A stretch of 64,000 bases of DNA. Origin: Salvator merianae (taxonomy: Eukaryota > Chordata > Lepidosauria > Squamata > Teiidae). This document shows, piece by piece, positions 47,638 through 59,348 of this stretch. The notes below the pieces were generated by a model. The model saw only the letters and a program-made list of their open reading frames with translations. It ran no database searches and was not told the origin of the DNA. Position 1 is the first letter of the stretch. Each line of letters opens with the position of its first letter. The translations under genes and the position numbers were made by a program. Where the stretch lies: positions 13,123,730 through 13,187,729 of the forward strand of contig QVOM02000034.1 in NCBI GenBank assembly GCA_003586115.2. Direction: 5' to 3'.

Positions 47638-49114
47638 TAAATCAAGGTGGTTGATGTTTCCCAGGAAAAGTTTGGTAAAGATTGCTTTCTGAGACTGACA
47701 ACACCTACCTACTATTAGTGTCATTTTCTGTAATGGGCAGTAGATACTACTATGAGAATGTGGTGGAAGTCAGTCATAGCATTTTTCTCTTTCTTTCCCA
47801 CTCCACTGAAGTCCTTTAGAATTCTGATGTGATTATTTTTTTTTTGTTCTTATGATTCACAGACATAGCTATAGGAATCTGAGAAATAAATAAAAGCAAA
47901 TTGGATGATAGAAAGGGAAAGAGCATATTGTATGGGAGTCCAGCTGGGGCTCGAGCTACAACGCAGGAAGAAAATAAGTCTAGAAGTGAACTAAGAATGA
48001 AGCAAAAGTAATGGTTCCAAAACAGACTGAGAGAGATTCTAGGAGGCAGAAGGCAGAAGAGGCAGAAGGGCCAACTGAGAAAAAACAGGAGTTTGAAATA
48101 GTGGGATTTGTTACTAAACTCGACCACTTAAAAAAGAAACCCTGTGGCTGTAGCTGGCTGGGCACTTCACTTCTAAGAAGCGAACAATGGAAAAAAGAAC
48201 AAAGAATACAGTACTCCAGTTACAACTAGCAGCAGGAAAAGGATGTAGCAAAATGGAATGGAGTATCACACGTTTAGACAGAAACTAAAATTCCAAGGCA
48301 CAAGAAGTCAGATATCTTTAGAAAGATGTACCATGAGAGTTTATAATAGAGAGCTTCCTTCTGTTAAGCCTCAGAGACCAGGCAGATAGGCTGCTGGCCC
48401 AGATGCAACACAAAAGATGGGATGAATGTTCATGGTAGTTCATGAAAAACTCTTGCAGGCTGTTGAACAACTTCTTTATGAGGTTCTGAGCCAGCTGATG
48501 CAGGTATATGGCAACCCCTCATTTAGAGTGTCAGAGCAAGATGTAGGATCTGGTGCTCCTCCTTGGTCCTTCCATGTATTAAGCCATATTAAATCTGAAG
48601 TCAAGGTAAAAGGAAATGATCTTGAACAATCCCTTCCCAGTAGCCCAAGGACACAAGCAGCTTTATCAAACATATCACTATATATTTATTCCCACAACAT
48701 TCCTGTGAAGCACAGTACTAGACAACTATTATCCTTTTTGTATACATACAAAAACTCTCACACATGCTCCTTAAAAAGAAAAGAGCCTTTCTATCGCATC
48801 TAGAAATTAAAACTTAACTCTTCTGACTGCTGTGGTCCTTTTCATAATATCGCAACAGGGCCATATGGCTGCAACACGTCCGTGTTCCTTTCTGTTTGAT
48901 CTGGAGCAACTAATTGTATTTCAGTGTGATAGGAATGTAAATACATTCAGCCAAATGTATGTACAGTCTCTGTTCAGATTCCCCTGCTCAAGAGAGGAAG
49001 GCGAGGGTCAAAGTGATAGGACCAGTGCTGCTCTTCTATGAATACAAATAGCTGGTTGGGCTTTAGGGTTACGCTGATACAGGTATCTCCAGATTACCAG
49101 CAGAAACCACTGTT
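47638..49114. other. CASS4 3' UTR and downstream flank, no other gene
   Basis: The first AATAAA on the minus strand after the CASS4 stop is the complement of TTTATT at 48685-48690, about 430 bp downstream. Open frames at 47816-48229 and 48426-48803 look like chance. Confidence 0.4.
48685..48690 (-). terminator. CASS4: Candidate CASS4 polyadenylation signal
   Basis: AATAAA on the minus strand about 425 bp beyond the CASS4 stop codon. Plausible but unproven. Confidence 0.35.
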
Positions 49115-49528
49115 TCATTCCATCATTGCTCTGAACTGCTGGGTATACTTCGACAGTGCACCTGCTTGGTCTTGAAGTTCTTTCATTGCCTCTGGGCTTG
49201 GATACTGGACGGCAGCATTTTTGGTGGCAACCGCCAAGCTCTTCAACAAACCACAGAAACGGCTGCTGCAACACAAGATCTCATTTCGACCAGTTTTCTC
49301 AAGGGTTTCCTCACACAAGGTGTCCACCAACTTTTGGCCCACCATAATGATCAGTTTGCTGTTGGCTATGAAGACTTCAGGGGCCTGGTCCACAGTAAGA
49401 TTTTTATGGAAGACACTGATGGCCTTCTGAACAGCACCAAAATAGAGTCTGCAGAGATCAGAGAGAACCAGTTGCTTGGTGGCATCCTGCTGGCCTAAAA
49501 CATCATGTCTTGTCAAATCCACAGAACC
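49115..49528 (-). CDS. CASS4: CASS4 last exon: FAT-like C-terminal domain
   Basis: Minus-strand exon preceded by TTATATAG and ending in TGA at 49115-49117; 137 codons. It reads LSDLCRLYFGAVQKAISVFH, then SKLIIMVGQKLVDTLCEETL and NAAVQYPSPEAMKEL. That is the focal-adhesion-targeting-like four-helix domain of Cas-family adaptors (mammalian CASS4: LSEHCRLYFGALFKAI, SKLVIMVGQKLVDTLCMET). This domain places the protein at focal adhesions and binds NSP/SH2D3-type partners in the family. The start is fixed by phase with the 52.3-kb exon. Confidence 0.95.
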   Translation of the reverse strand, partial: GSVDLTRHDVLGQQDATKQLVLSDLCRLYFGAVQKAISVFHKNLTVDQAPEVFIANSKLIIMVGQKLVDTLCEETLEKTGRNEILCCSSRFCGLLKSLAVATKNAAVQYPSPEAMKELQDQAGALSKYTQQFRAMME

Positions 49529-49751
49529 CTATATAAAGAGTAAGAAAACAAATATTTCAGTGAAGGCTTCATTCCAGTTCACACTATCTGGATCTAATGT
49601 GTCTGGTTGAACCTCTCCAAATCTACAAGCAGAATTTTTGCTTTTGCCTAAATTTCTAGCTGAACTTTTAGTGAAATTTTTCACACAATAGTTCCTATTG
49701 TTTTGTTTTCATTTGGAGCCCTCTGGATTTCCTGTGAGCTGTCAGCAAAGA

Positions 49752-49806
49752 ATTGTGGGAGCTGCAACCTAGTAACATCTGGATGGGCAGTATTTGGCCA
49801 TCCTGG
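49752..49806 (+). repeat. Short dispersed repeat (TTGTGGGAGCTGCAAC unit)
   Basis: ATTGTGGGAGCTGCAACC...AACATCTGGATGGGC resembles the units at 8.29 kb and 44.07 kb. Same short family, in a CASS4 intron. Confidence 0.5.
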
Positions 49807-49903
49807 TTATTCTGCCACATTGGTACTGAACCATAGATGCTATGCAGTAAAAAGATCTTCATCAGTTGCATTCCTTATCAATTAACTAATTTTTTAAGAA
49901 GCT

Positions 49904-50034
49904 GCATGTCATTCTGTTAGCCCCTCTTCGATTATAGACCACAGTTCAAGGTTGAATTCTACCTAAATAATTAGGTAGAATTCAAACCTGGACTGTTGTC
50001 TATAATTGAAGAGGAGCTAAAAAAGAGCATGTGT
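49904..50034. mobile_element. Near-perfect palindromic (foldback) element
   Basis: Arms of about 60 bp meet almost without a spacer near 49968. TTAGCCCCTCTTCGATTATA on the left pairs with TATAATTGAAGAGGAGCTAA on the right, and the core GAATTCTACCTAA...TTAGGTAGAATTC is exact. It looks like a MITE reduced to its inverted repeats; a target-site duplication is not clear. Confidence 0.85.
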
Positions 50035-50375
50035 TTTTAAATGATACATGCATGCATCATCTTAAGGAAGGAAATACTTGTTCTTAACATGAAACGTCCT
50101 CTGCAGGTGCCCATACTCAAAATAACAGCAAGACATCAAAGTAATGTGATACATGACTAGTGTTGGCCAACATACTGGGCCAAAAGTAGTCAGGATTGTC
50201 CCATGACTTGCCATTCAGCTTTGATGTCTTTGAAGAATGGTGAACAAGGGTTTGATCCAAGATGGAACTTTCACCTTGGATGAAACCCTCTTTGGACATT
50301 CTTTAAAAATATCGAAGGTAAATAGTGAATTGCAGTTCAGCCCCGCTGCTGTGCCCCATATGTATTTAATAACAT

Positions 50376-50750
50376 TAGAACTTAAAAGGAGCCCTGCTGG
50401 ATCAGGCCACAACCCATCTAGTCCAGCATCCTGTTTCGCACAATGGGTCACAAATTGCTTCTGGGCAATCTCAAGCAGAAGACAAAGGCAAACCCTTCAT
50501 CTGCTCTTGAGTTCCTGCAAATAGTTTTTACAAGCATCCTTCCTGTCCTTCCAACCTGTGGTGGTACTTAGGCATCGATTCTAGAAACCATTGGTATACC
50601 TGTCCTCCATGAATTTGTCTAACCCTTTGTTAAAGCTATCCAGGCTGGTTGCTGTCACCACCTCCTTCTAGCAGCAAATTCCATTGACTAAGGACTCTCT
50701 GGGTGAAAAAATACCTCCCTTGTCGGTCGGTCCTAGGAATTCATCAGATT
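50376..50750 (-). mobile_element. CR1 3' UTR fragment, antisense
   Basis: AGGAGCCCTGCTGGATCAGG, CATCTAGTCCAGCATCCTGT, CAAATTGCTTCTGGGCAATC and CTCCATGAATTTGTCTAACC are the reverse complement of the 3' UTR at 38.2-38.57 kb, in the same order. Confidence 0.87.
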
Positions 50751-52273
50751 CATAGAATGCTTCTGCTTTTCCTTCCACACTGGAATCGCCCCCTCGCGCC
50801 CGCCCCCCCCCAAGTTTCTTCTGCTTCCTCTGACACTTCCTAAGATGAAACCTCATCCAGAGCTGCTGCCCCTTCCAGCAATTGTCCCCACTGCACTCTT
50901 GGAGGCTTCAAATCATGCTATAACAAAAAGGGGGGGGCACTTTTTAGGAGGTTGGTCACAGCTCTTCAGACACACAAGATTGAAAATGTGCTGTCTGAAA
51001 ATGCTTAATAAGAAGTTGCAGTGTAGTTTTCCCCCTAGAAAGCAGGAATGAGGCCCCTCCTTCCTGGCAAGACCAATACTTTATATGGGCTATACTTTTT
51101 GCTTTATCTTATGGTAAGCAGCAGTCTTATTCTGTCATTAAGATTCTGCGTCTGTAAATGTTACGACCCTGGGAAGTTTGACATTTAGTTGGGACCTGCT
51201 CCTGGAGCTTTCAATACATTACGATATAGTATGTCTTGTTTTAATTTTGCATTTTATTGTACGGTATATATGTATTCTGTGCACTGTATCAAAATCTTTT
51301 ACTTTTTGCTTGAACTGACTTACGGATGTCATTTGTGCTTATTATCTTTATTAATTTTGCTTTTTATTGCATTGTATGCATTAATTATTTCATTATGCAC
51401 TATATGTAGTAATATTCACACTGACATGTTACAACCCATCCTGATCTGTATCTGTATTTATATCTGTATTCGTATCTATATACAATATGTTATGATAAAT
51501 GTTTTATCGAGATATAACTCAGATATGTGTAGCTAATGTACAGAGAATCTGAACTGGATGGCATAAGCAACCATTGAAGCATAAGACTTATCCCTAGATC
51601 AATATCTAACTTGGCTACACAAGGACATAACCCCTAGATACCATGATCCACTGACTCCGTAAGGTCTCTTTGACATTGTCTGCTTCTTTGTTTTCTATGC
51701 CACAAGAACAGCTTAATTCCATCAATGTGTGACAGAAAGACACTGCTTGAGCAAGCAGTATCCATGCTCTGAGCAAGAAAGCTGCAAGATTTAAATGCAA
51801 ATATGGGCATCCAAGTATAACAGTTAATTTAATCACTTCGCCTTGTTTCCCTCCTAGAAAGCCTGAATGTATACAAGTCTTTTGTTTACTTCCATTCCCT
51901 CCCTTTGAGCTAATCTTCCTCCAATTTGGTATTGTTTCTATTTTCCTTGTAATAAAATTATTTTATGTGTTCCCTACTCTTTGTGCCTTATTCCTAGTGA
52001 ATTTTGCATTAGTGATCCTCCCTTGTAATAGGTGAACTAAAATTATGACTAAAGTCTCTCTTTTTTTTTCCCTAACAAGCGTCGTGGGGAGAGCAGAATA
52101 TGATGTTTTCCAGGTTCCTCCCTATTTGCAACAATCATTATTCTCATATTTCGGTGGAATTGAGACCTGATAAATACCAGGAGACTACTGTACGTATGAA
52201 GGACTACATCCCATGAGCAGAAAAAGAATTTGTAGTAATGATTTGCCTAATCATTATTAAGATTTTATTTTAC
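50751..52273. other. CASS4 intron, no exon recognised
   Basis: AT-rich. The 115-aa open frame 51189-51536 is hydrophobic and compositionally biased by TAT/TGT runs; not called. Confidence 0.4.
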
Positions 52274-52354
52274 CTTTCTCTTAATTTCAGTATTCTTCTT
52301 TATTTCCTTACTAGTTGAAAGGGATGATAATGTCTTTTCTGGTTCTAATGAATT
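52274..52354 (-). CDS. CASS4: CASS4 internal exon, 81 bp
   Basis: Small minus-strand exon: acceptor TTTGCAG before 52354, donor GTAAAA after 52274, 27 codons, phase 0 at both ends. It reads NSLEPEKTLSSLSTSKEIKK then NTEIKRK, hydrophilic and Lys/Ser-rich like the variable linker before the C-terminal domain of CASS4. Support rests on splice sites and phase with both neighbours, not on sequence conservation. Confidence 0.72.
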
Positions 52355-53872
52355 CTGCAAAGGGAGAAAGAGAGGTTTTAATAATGTTTAGCATAGATTA
52401 AGGCCAGATTTTTTCACTCTTTAAAATGAGGAGAGACTTCTTTGATTATAAGCATCTTGCTTCCATATGGGGAATCCTTGCCCAAACCCACTCTGTTCTC
52501 CAAGATTTAAAAATTAAAATCAGGTTAGTTCTCAAGAACTATAAGGATTACAATCATACTCATTTAAAAAAAAGTAGGGAAAAGAAATTTTAAAAATCCA
52601 AAAACCTTAAGTATCCATGAAACTAGTAACTCTTTTTTGCAGGAGCCATTTGAATGGAGGAGGAACACAGATAAAGGGAAGTGACAAGGTGCTCAACTCA
52701 CACATGGGGACAGGCAGTTCTTCAGCTTCTGTGGTCCAAAATAATTCAGGGCCTTAACATGTCAAAAAGTGCATTTTGAACTGAACTCACAACAGGCTGG
52801 CCTAACACCCACACAAAATCATTTCATGATCTCACTATAATTGTTATCAAAGGCATTCTGTGATACAATCCATTTCAAAAATCCAATTTCGAGATTATCA
52901 GAGCAAGGCAGCCTGAAGCTAGATCATCTCTGTCCAGAAGGACCTGCAAGTGTTGCATCAGTCTGTGCTGACACAGTGAGTGGCTATGAGTCAGTGGAAA
53001 GGCAAGAATGTGGCATGGAGTGCCCTGCCTTGCCCAGCCCCTAGCCCAACTTCTGGACAGCCCTTTTTTCTCCAGGAAACGGGGGGGGGCTACATGAAGA
53101 TGGGGGCTCTGAGAAGGTAGGGGCTACAAGACTCACTCAGAGCTTCTCCAGGAAACTGGGGGGGGGGGAGCTATAAGGAATGTGGGTCTACAAGGTTCAC
53201 TCAGAGTTTCTTGTCCTGCTCCTCATTTGAGAGGATTTTTGTCTTAGAAGACGTGGGATTTAGGCCTCTCCCAGAAAGGGTGTCTGGCTACCCCTCTTGA
53301 AGCTCCCCCAAAATTAGTCTCTGCAGCCTATGTAGAAGGGTAGGTTAATTGGAGAAACTACAGCTCTATCCAGTGGATGCTGTAAAAAGGCATTGCCAGT
53401 GACAAGTTCATTGGTTGCAATCAACTGCAGTTTCCTTTCTGGTCCTCTGGTCTTCCAGCGAGTTGCTGCTGACCTGAAGTTATGGATTCTTGGGGAGATA
53501 AATAACAATGGTTTTTCCTGTCTCCAATTATTGGAGGGTATGCAGTTCTCATATAAGCCACTGTGTGTCACAGAGGCAACCTATGTCTTCCTTGACAAAG
53601 TAGAATCAATGAACCCTGTAGGCTGCAAAGCAACAAGGTAGAAAAACCAATCCCTAGCAGAACCTTTCTCTTCTCTGGGTGGGCCTGTGTTTATAGGCCC
53701 TTTTCCTGTCCAGTGCCTTATCCAAGAAGTGGTTCAGTGTCTCATTTTACATAGCATTTGCCAGCCATGACATCCCACTAAATGGCACTTCCAACCCTTG
53801 CAATTCTTTCCTGTATTTATGTGATAGAAGAATAAAGCTGTCTAGCTGTACCCAGCATATTACATCTTTATG
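52355..53872. other. CASS4 intron
   Basis: No exon recognised. A G-rich pair of related segments at ~53078-53110 and ~53150-53215 (AACTGGGGGGG, TCTCCAGGAAAC, GACTCACTCAGAG) suggests a local duplication. Confidence 0.4.
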
Positions 53873-54093
53873 GGCCCAGTCACACCTATGTTTTAATCCA
53901 GCTTCAGTCCACTTGTGGATTGAAAGAACACACCAGCAAAGTGACTAATCATTTTCTTTATGCATTATCTAACCCAAAGGTGGATTTTTTGAGTTAGATA
54001 AAGCTGAAGTGAAACATCTTATTACTTCACTGGTGTGTTCTCTCAGTCTGAAAGTGGTCCGAAGCTGGATTACAACTTAGGTGTGACTGGGCC
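53873..54093. mobile_element. MITE with ~70-bp terminal inverted repeats
   Basis: GGCCCAGTCACACCTATGTT then TTAATCCAGCTTCAGTCCAC ... GAACACACCAGCAAAGT at the left pairs with ACTTCACTGGTGTGTTCTCT ... GTGGTCCGAAGCTGGATTAC ... TAGGTGTGACTGGGCC at the right. TATG flanks both ends (53869-53872 as TATG, 54094-54097 TATG), a likely 3-4 bp target duplication. No internal coding. Confidence 0.88.
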
Positions 54094-54332
54094 TATGTGT
54101 TGCCCAAATTTATTGTTATTTTCATCCTCCCTGTGTGCGTGGTTTTAATAGGTCTGATAGCTAATTCGAGAACCCGACAGTATTCAGCAGAATAATAGTA
54201 ATTTTATGTTTAGGACCTGCATGTTCAAAACAGATGTGGCAGCTAGTCCATTCTTGTTAATCTGGAATAAAAGACAGGATATTAGAGATGCATTTCGAAG
54301 GTATTTATTATTGCACATCTAGCCTAACTGAC

Positions 54333-55703
54333 CTGTATCTGAGTATAATCACATTCTTCACTGATGTCAACTTCGGACTTCTCCAAATATGAACTGTTCT
54401 CTTTTGATTTATCTAGACTGTTTCTTAATAGATGCTCATCTTCAGCTGGGTGTTCTAGGCTATATTTTGCCATTTTATGCTGTGCTGTGCCAGTTCTCTG
54501 CTGTATGCTGGCTTTCTCTTTGCCTGTCTTTCTGAAAAGTAATTTCCCGTTAGCTATAACAATGGATACGAATCTCTTGATGTCCTCTGGGATGGTGCGA
54601 GCCACCATGACAAACCGATCCAGATTGTCCGGGTTGTTCTGAGGTTTCTTTATGACTAGAATGTCGAGTGACCATTTGCAGTTGTTCAACGCCTGTCGTG
54701 TTTCCACCAGGATCTGAAATGAGTCCGTGAGGATACTCAGCTGCTTCTTAATTCTTGCCTGAAGTTTAATGTCAGAGGTTTGAGTAGCACTGCCTTCAAC
54801 AGTTTGAGCAAAGTCTAAAAATTCTCCCAAAGAGACCTTTATGTGATCAACTGCTCGGTGAATTTCCTCAATATTTCCTTCTAGATGCTCTTGGTATCTC
54901 CACCTGCTACTCACAAAGATCATTAAACTTGCCACAGAACTGGACACACTGTGTTGCAACTTAGTCAGTGTTTCTATGGCCGACTCAAGTTCCACGGTTG
55001 ATTCTTTAGAGGGCTCTCCTGAAGATGGAGGCATAGCAGATGATGATGAAGAAGATGAAAAGGAGTCAGCAGAAGAGCTCGACAGTGTTGAGAGGGTGCT
55101 AGTTCTGCTATCTACGCTTGAAATAGACAACCGATCTTGGTCCCGTTTGCCATCTGTAGACAACTGAAGAGGGCAAATGCATGTATTGTCTCTGGGATGA
55201 GAATTATTATTGGTTTCTTTCTTTTGTGGTGTAGCAATAGGTATACCTTTGGGAACATCATAGAGAATCTGTTGATCGTTTTCCTTTTCAATTCGGGACG
55301 TCAGAATAGCTGAAGGAATGTCATAGTTATCATTCTGACGGTGCGCCAGACAGTCATGGGAGGATGGTACAGCATAAAGAGGAATCTCTGGAAGAGTTAA
55401 TTTCCTTTGTGCTGGTGGTATATCATATCTTTCTGAAGTCACCAGTTTGCCTTCGTTGTTTATTTTTGGCAAAGCAGGATCAAATCTTGCTGGCGGAATA
55501 TCATAAATCATATGCTTATTTGGAAAATGATTTTGCAGAGATGGTTTTAAACCTGTTTTTTCAGGTGATACAGGTATGTCATAAATCCATTCTGATTTCC
55601 GAAGGTTTGGTAAGGTATTGTAGTGACAAAATTGCTTTGTTTGGGGCATTGGGTTTGTAGCTGTATCCTGATCTCTTGAAGCTGTTGATGGGATGACATA
55701 CAC
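54333..55703 (-). CDS. CASS4: CASS4 large exon: substrate domain, serine-rich bundle
   Basis: 1371-bp exon, 457 codons, acceptor TTTTTAG before 55703 and donor GTCAGT after 54333, phase 0. CASS4 (HEPL) is a Cas-family scaffold of integrin/FAK signalling without enzyme activity. The substrate region shows repeated YxxP sites for SH2 adaptors: YVIP, YDIPVS, YDIPPA (twice), YAVPSS, YDIPSA and YDVPKG. LPNLRKSEWIYDIPVSPEK is a strong family match. A serine run (DSRTSTLSTLSSSSADSFSS) leads into the helical bundle with SSVASLMIFVSSRWRYQEHL and LDRFVMVARTIPEDIKRFVS. No frame breaks. It excludes NEDD9/BCAR1 by the RTF2-GCNT7 neighbourhood and by sequence. Confidence 0.96.
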
Positions 55704-56718
55704 CTAAAAAACCAATAGAAAAACTTTTTGCAATTTTTTAGACAAGGTAATTTCATTTCTGCCCTGTTTTTGAAAACACATTATACATAACGCTCTAAGA
55801 ATTAAAATACATTAGCAATTAATGTTTTGCAGGGGACCATTTGAAGTAATACATGTGTAATAATGATAAATTAAGCATTTATTCATGAAATAATAATAGT
55901 GGGGGAGAAATGTTGCTTTTGGAAGAAACAGAACACAAGAAAAAGGTTGTTTTTTTCCCTCTGTGGCATCCCTTGCAATTCACTTGCTCTCTGTCATGTT
56001 GGCTATTGTGATTTTGTCTACAGATTTTCACTGGGACCAGTATAAACATAGAAACTGCTATATATCACATGTATAGCCCCAGGAGAATGCCTTCAAGTGC
56101 CTTTGTTGAAAAGCAGCATACATATGGTGGGTTTTCTAGTCAGGAAAGAAAGAGAGGAAGGAAAAGACAAGAGCAGAACTCTGGTTGAAATAGCTCCTTT
56201 TCCCCATGCACACGTCTTTCAAGAGTTTGGAAAGACACTGGCTAAAAGTCAGGATCCCAGTGAAGTAGCATAATTTGCAATGCCCAAAGTTGTGTATGGA
56301 TAGCAATGTAGCAAAACTGTGTCATCCACTGTACTGCCTTATCAAGATTCATTCCATCTTCTTGCTCAGGAGATGACAGAAGAGCATAGATACTACATCC
56401 TTCTGATCTCACGGTCCGGCACTTCTTTTCAAAGAGGCAATTCAGTTTGGGAAATCCGGCCCTTTTTAAGGGGCAGATTTGCTTGCCCAAAGGAAGGAGA
56501 TTTGGGTGCCACGGGGCAGTGGTGTGCAGAGAACCTTGCCTGGAGGTGTCCCTAAAGCAATCTTGTAAGCCATGTAAACACAGCTTGGAATCTTTTGCCC
56601 TCAGTTATTGACCTTAGTGATCTTCCAACCACAGCCTGTCCTTCTGCTAATAAATGCTTGGCAGACTACATAGTTCACAAAACAGTATATGAATTTACTT
56701 TGTATGAGTGACACTTAC
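55704..56718. other. CASS4 intron
   Basis: No exon or repeat body recognised between the large exon and the 132-bp exon. Confidence 0.5.
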
Positions 56719-56850
56719 GTCATCCAGTGAAGATTCTTTCTGAATATGAGTTCGTGCCTTTTCTGGGTTCACTGGGGTATCATAAACCTGCCTTTCTGTG
56801 TGAGGGAGCAGTCTGGAGCTCTTTCTGGAAGAGGGCAGAGTAGCAATCCC
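56719..56850 (-). CDS. CASS4: CASS4 exon, 132 bp, with YDTP site
   Basis: Acceptor TTTATAG ends at 56851 and donor GTAAGT follows 56719; 44 codons, phase 0. It reads GIATLPSSRKSSRLLPHTER then QVYDTPVNPEKARTHIQKES. It resembles the mammalian ILTLPRPVRASLPTLPSQVYDVP region, with one YxxP SH2-binding site. Confidence 0.92.
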
Positions 56851-57730
56851 CTATAAAAATGTTCAGAAAGAAATCAAGGTACAGATCTTTGGAGCTACGT
56901 TAGAGAAATCATTTATACTTAAAAAAAAAAAAAGCCATGCACAGAAGACATTCTATGGATTTAGCTATTGCCAAGTCTCTTCATGACAGTTATCTTATAT
57001 TATAGAAAATATCCTTCTGGTTGTAATTTTGTATTTTCCCTGTATATGTGGCTTTTGTTACTGGATTTAATCTCAAGGATTACACATAATTCTCCCACGC
57101 AACACTTTTTTTTGCCTGTCTTTTCCTTCCATTAATACAGGAATAGATGACCCAAAGTATGTTTTTCTTTATTTTGTGGAACCCAACAGTAAGGAAGGAT
57201 GGAAGACACAGCATCGGGTAGGCAAGGAAATTTAAAGCTCCTTGCTGACCCTCAAATTTTGAGTCCCAAAATTTGAAAATGTGGAGTGGTCACACTGTAC
57301 TCTACTCAATTTTGGACAATTTTCCTTTTTTTTTTTTTTTGTCCAGGGACCATTCCACCCTAAATATGCCTCTGCATCAGACGTTTGGTTGCAAAGACAA
57401 CAGAAAACCTACTACAGCATTATAGAAAGACTGATATGAGAAGAAGATTTTGAGAGATTGGACAAATATAATAAGTTATAGAAAAATAAGGCAGTGGATA
57501 GACTTTGGTGAAAACTGGAAACCCTCTATTGGACTTTTGCAAGATCTGGAAAGTGGATTGGGTTTGCTGGAGGAAAAGAATGAAGAGAAAAGAAGAACGA
57601 TGTTGGTGGAAGAAAAGAGCTGGGTGGTTGGGGGGTAAGAAATATAGAAGAAATCTGGGGATTAGTGAAAAGGTTAGTTAAAAATGTTAGTTGACAAATC
57701 ATGAATTATTTAGTGTAATTTTATATATCC
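56851..57730. other. CASS4 intron
   Basis: Poly-A at ~56920-56934 and poly-T at ~57327-57342; otherwise unremarkable. Confidence 0.45.
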
Positions 57731-57733
57731 TGA

Positions 57734-57789
<56 letters not shown>

Positions 57790-57825
57790 GAAAGAAAGAA
57801 AGAAAAAGAAAAAGAAAAAGAAAAC
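57731..57825. repeat. (GAAA)n microsatellite in CASS4 intron
   Basis: About 20 GAAA/AAAG units, the last few turning into AAAAAG. The frame read across it (KERKKERK) is an artefact of the repeat. Confidence 0.95.
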
Positions 57826-58185
57826 CTACTACAGCATAACCTTGTACTACCAGATTTGGAACACCAGATGGCAGAGCTAGGTCAAAGTGAATGCGTTTTC
57901 TGCCAGTCTGAATTCAAAATACAGGTTTAACCAACATTAACAGTACAGCAAATACCTGCTTAATTTCAGAAATTAAAACAAGAGTTTTAAGGTGCTTGTC
58001 TCAGGATGGGGCAGGCTTTGCACCTCCATTTTGCAAGCAGTCCAAAGGGTCGAATTTATCACCCAAATCCTAGTCGAGTGCATGAGTACCACGGAGCAAA
58101 CCTGTCTGTCTGTTGGAGGCCGAGGAAACAACATGGGGCTCTTTTGGAGTCTTTGGCTGGCTGCTGAACTTGCTGCTTATTTATT

Positions 58186-58363
58186 CCTGCCTCCAGGTTG
58201 GAGAGAGAGGCAGGATGCCTCTAAAGGCCATTTGCAGGGAGTCAGGAACAGGTGAAGGTTTTGCCTTTATCTTCTGTTTGGGAATGCCCAGAAGCAATTG
58301 GGGGACCACTGTAGATGGGCCATGGCCTGATCCAGCAGGACTCCTCTTATGTTTTATGTAGTG
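58186..58363 (+). mobile_element. CR1 3' end fragment
   Basis: CCTCCAGGTTGGAGAGAGAG then GCAGGATGCCTCTAAAGGCC ... AATGCCCAGAAGCAATTGG ... GGCCTGATCCAGCAGGACTC then CTCTTATGTT. It is the last 180 bp of a CR1, aligned with 9.42-9.61 kb. Confidence 0.87.
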
Positions 58364-59348
58364 CATTCTGTGAATATTTTCGGCCTCTGTCTGCATGGTA
58401 TGAGAAGCCCTTTTCACTGCAGACACAGAAACTGAAAAACAAGCTGCTGGACATTAGGATATGGCTTAAGTCAGCACAGCCAATCAGAACACATGAAAAA
58501 GCAACTGAGGGCCTTTCTGCACTTGCCCTTAAGCCAGTCCAGGAAGGGGTTCAGAGGCTTCCCTTCTACATGATGGATCGGTTTAAGGGGAGGCCATGCC
58601 CCCTGCTTGCACACTCTGTCTGCATTGGACGGAACGTAGGCCAGTCTAGACTGGGATACTGTAGACCTTTTAAAAGGTCTAACAGTGTCTAGTAGGTGCT
58701 ACACCAGCCTATCCTCTACAGGCTGATTTAACGGGGGGGGGGGGGCGTTTTGGTGGTGCCCATAATTTTACCACCGAAATGGGTCCTTTGAAGTCTAGTT
58801 CCTAGTCATTGGAGAACATGGAGGTTGGCTCTTCAGAACCAGAGCAGGGTCTGTTCCAAAGCAGGCTTCCAAGTGCTTCCAAGTGCAAAGTGGAAAGGGG
58901 TCCAGTAGTTGGAACTGCTCCAACATGGCCTGGCCCTGCTGGACCGGACCAGTAAGGTGAGAAAAGAAACAGTCTTTGACACAGAGAAAAAGCTTCAAGA
59001 ATGCCCAGTCATAAAAAAAAAAATGCACCAGGCAAGTAAATAAGAATCATCAACGTCTTCTTACAGATATATTCAAGGATACAAATAACAGTATGTTATT
59101 TGAAAAAGCCAATAGGGCAAGGATGGTCAGTTGTAGCCCTCCAGACATTTCAGGAACATTCAGTTCTGCACTATGGTGTATGTGATACCCAGGCATAACA
59201 ACCATTAAGTGAGCTTGCCTTTTTGCTGCAGGCCAGGAAATGGGGGAGTAGGTATGCTTCTGATCATTTGGTTTGGCTCCTAAGCTTAGTGCTTATTATT
59301 GCATTCTCTACCCGGGATCTTGTTTTCTTTGTCAGCCCATTCCACCCT
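58364..59348. other. CASS4 intron, possible MITE traces
   Basis: GAGGGCCTTTCTGCACTTGC at 58508 looks like a transposon end but its inverted partner was not found. G run at 58734-58745 and a CTTCCAAGTG doublet at ~58867. Confidence 0.35.

Noticed and set aside
54364..55660. Plus-strand open frames opposite CASS4
   Set aside because: Shadows of the minus-strand 457-codon exon, whose splice sites and YxxP motifs are unambiguous.
57691..57930. Lys/Glu-rich protein
   Set aside because: Translation of a GAAA microsatellite.
58508..58740. Further MITE starting GGGCCTTTCTGCAC
   Set aside because: No inverted partner or target duplication could be found.
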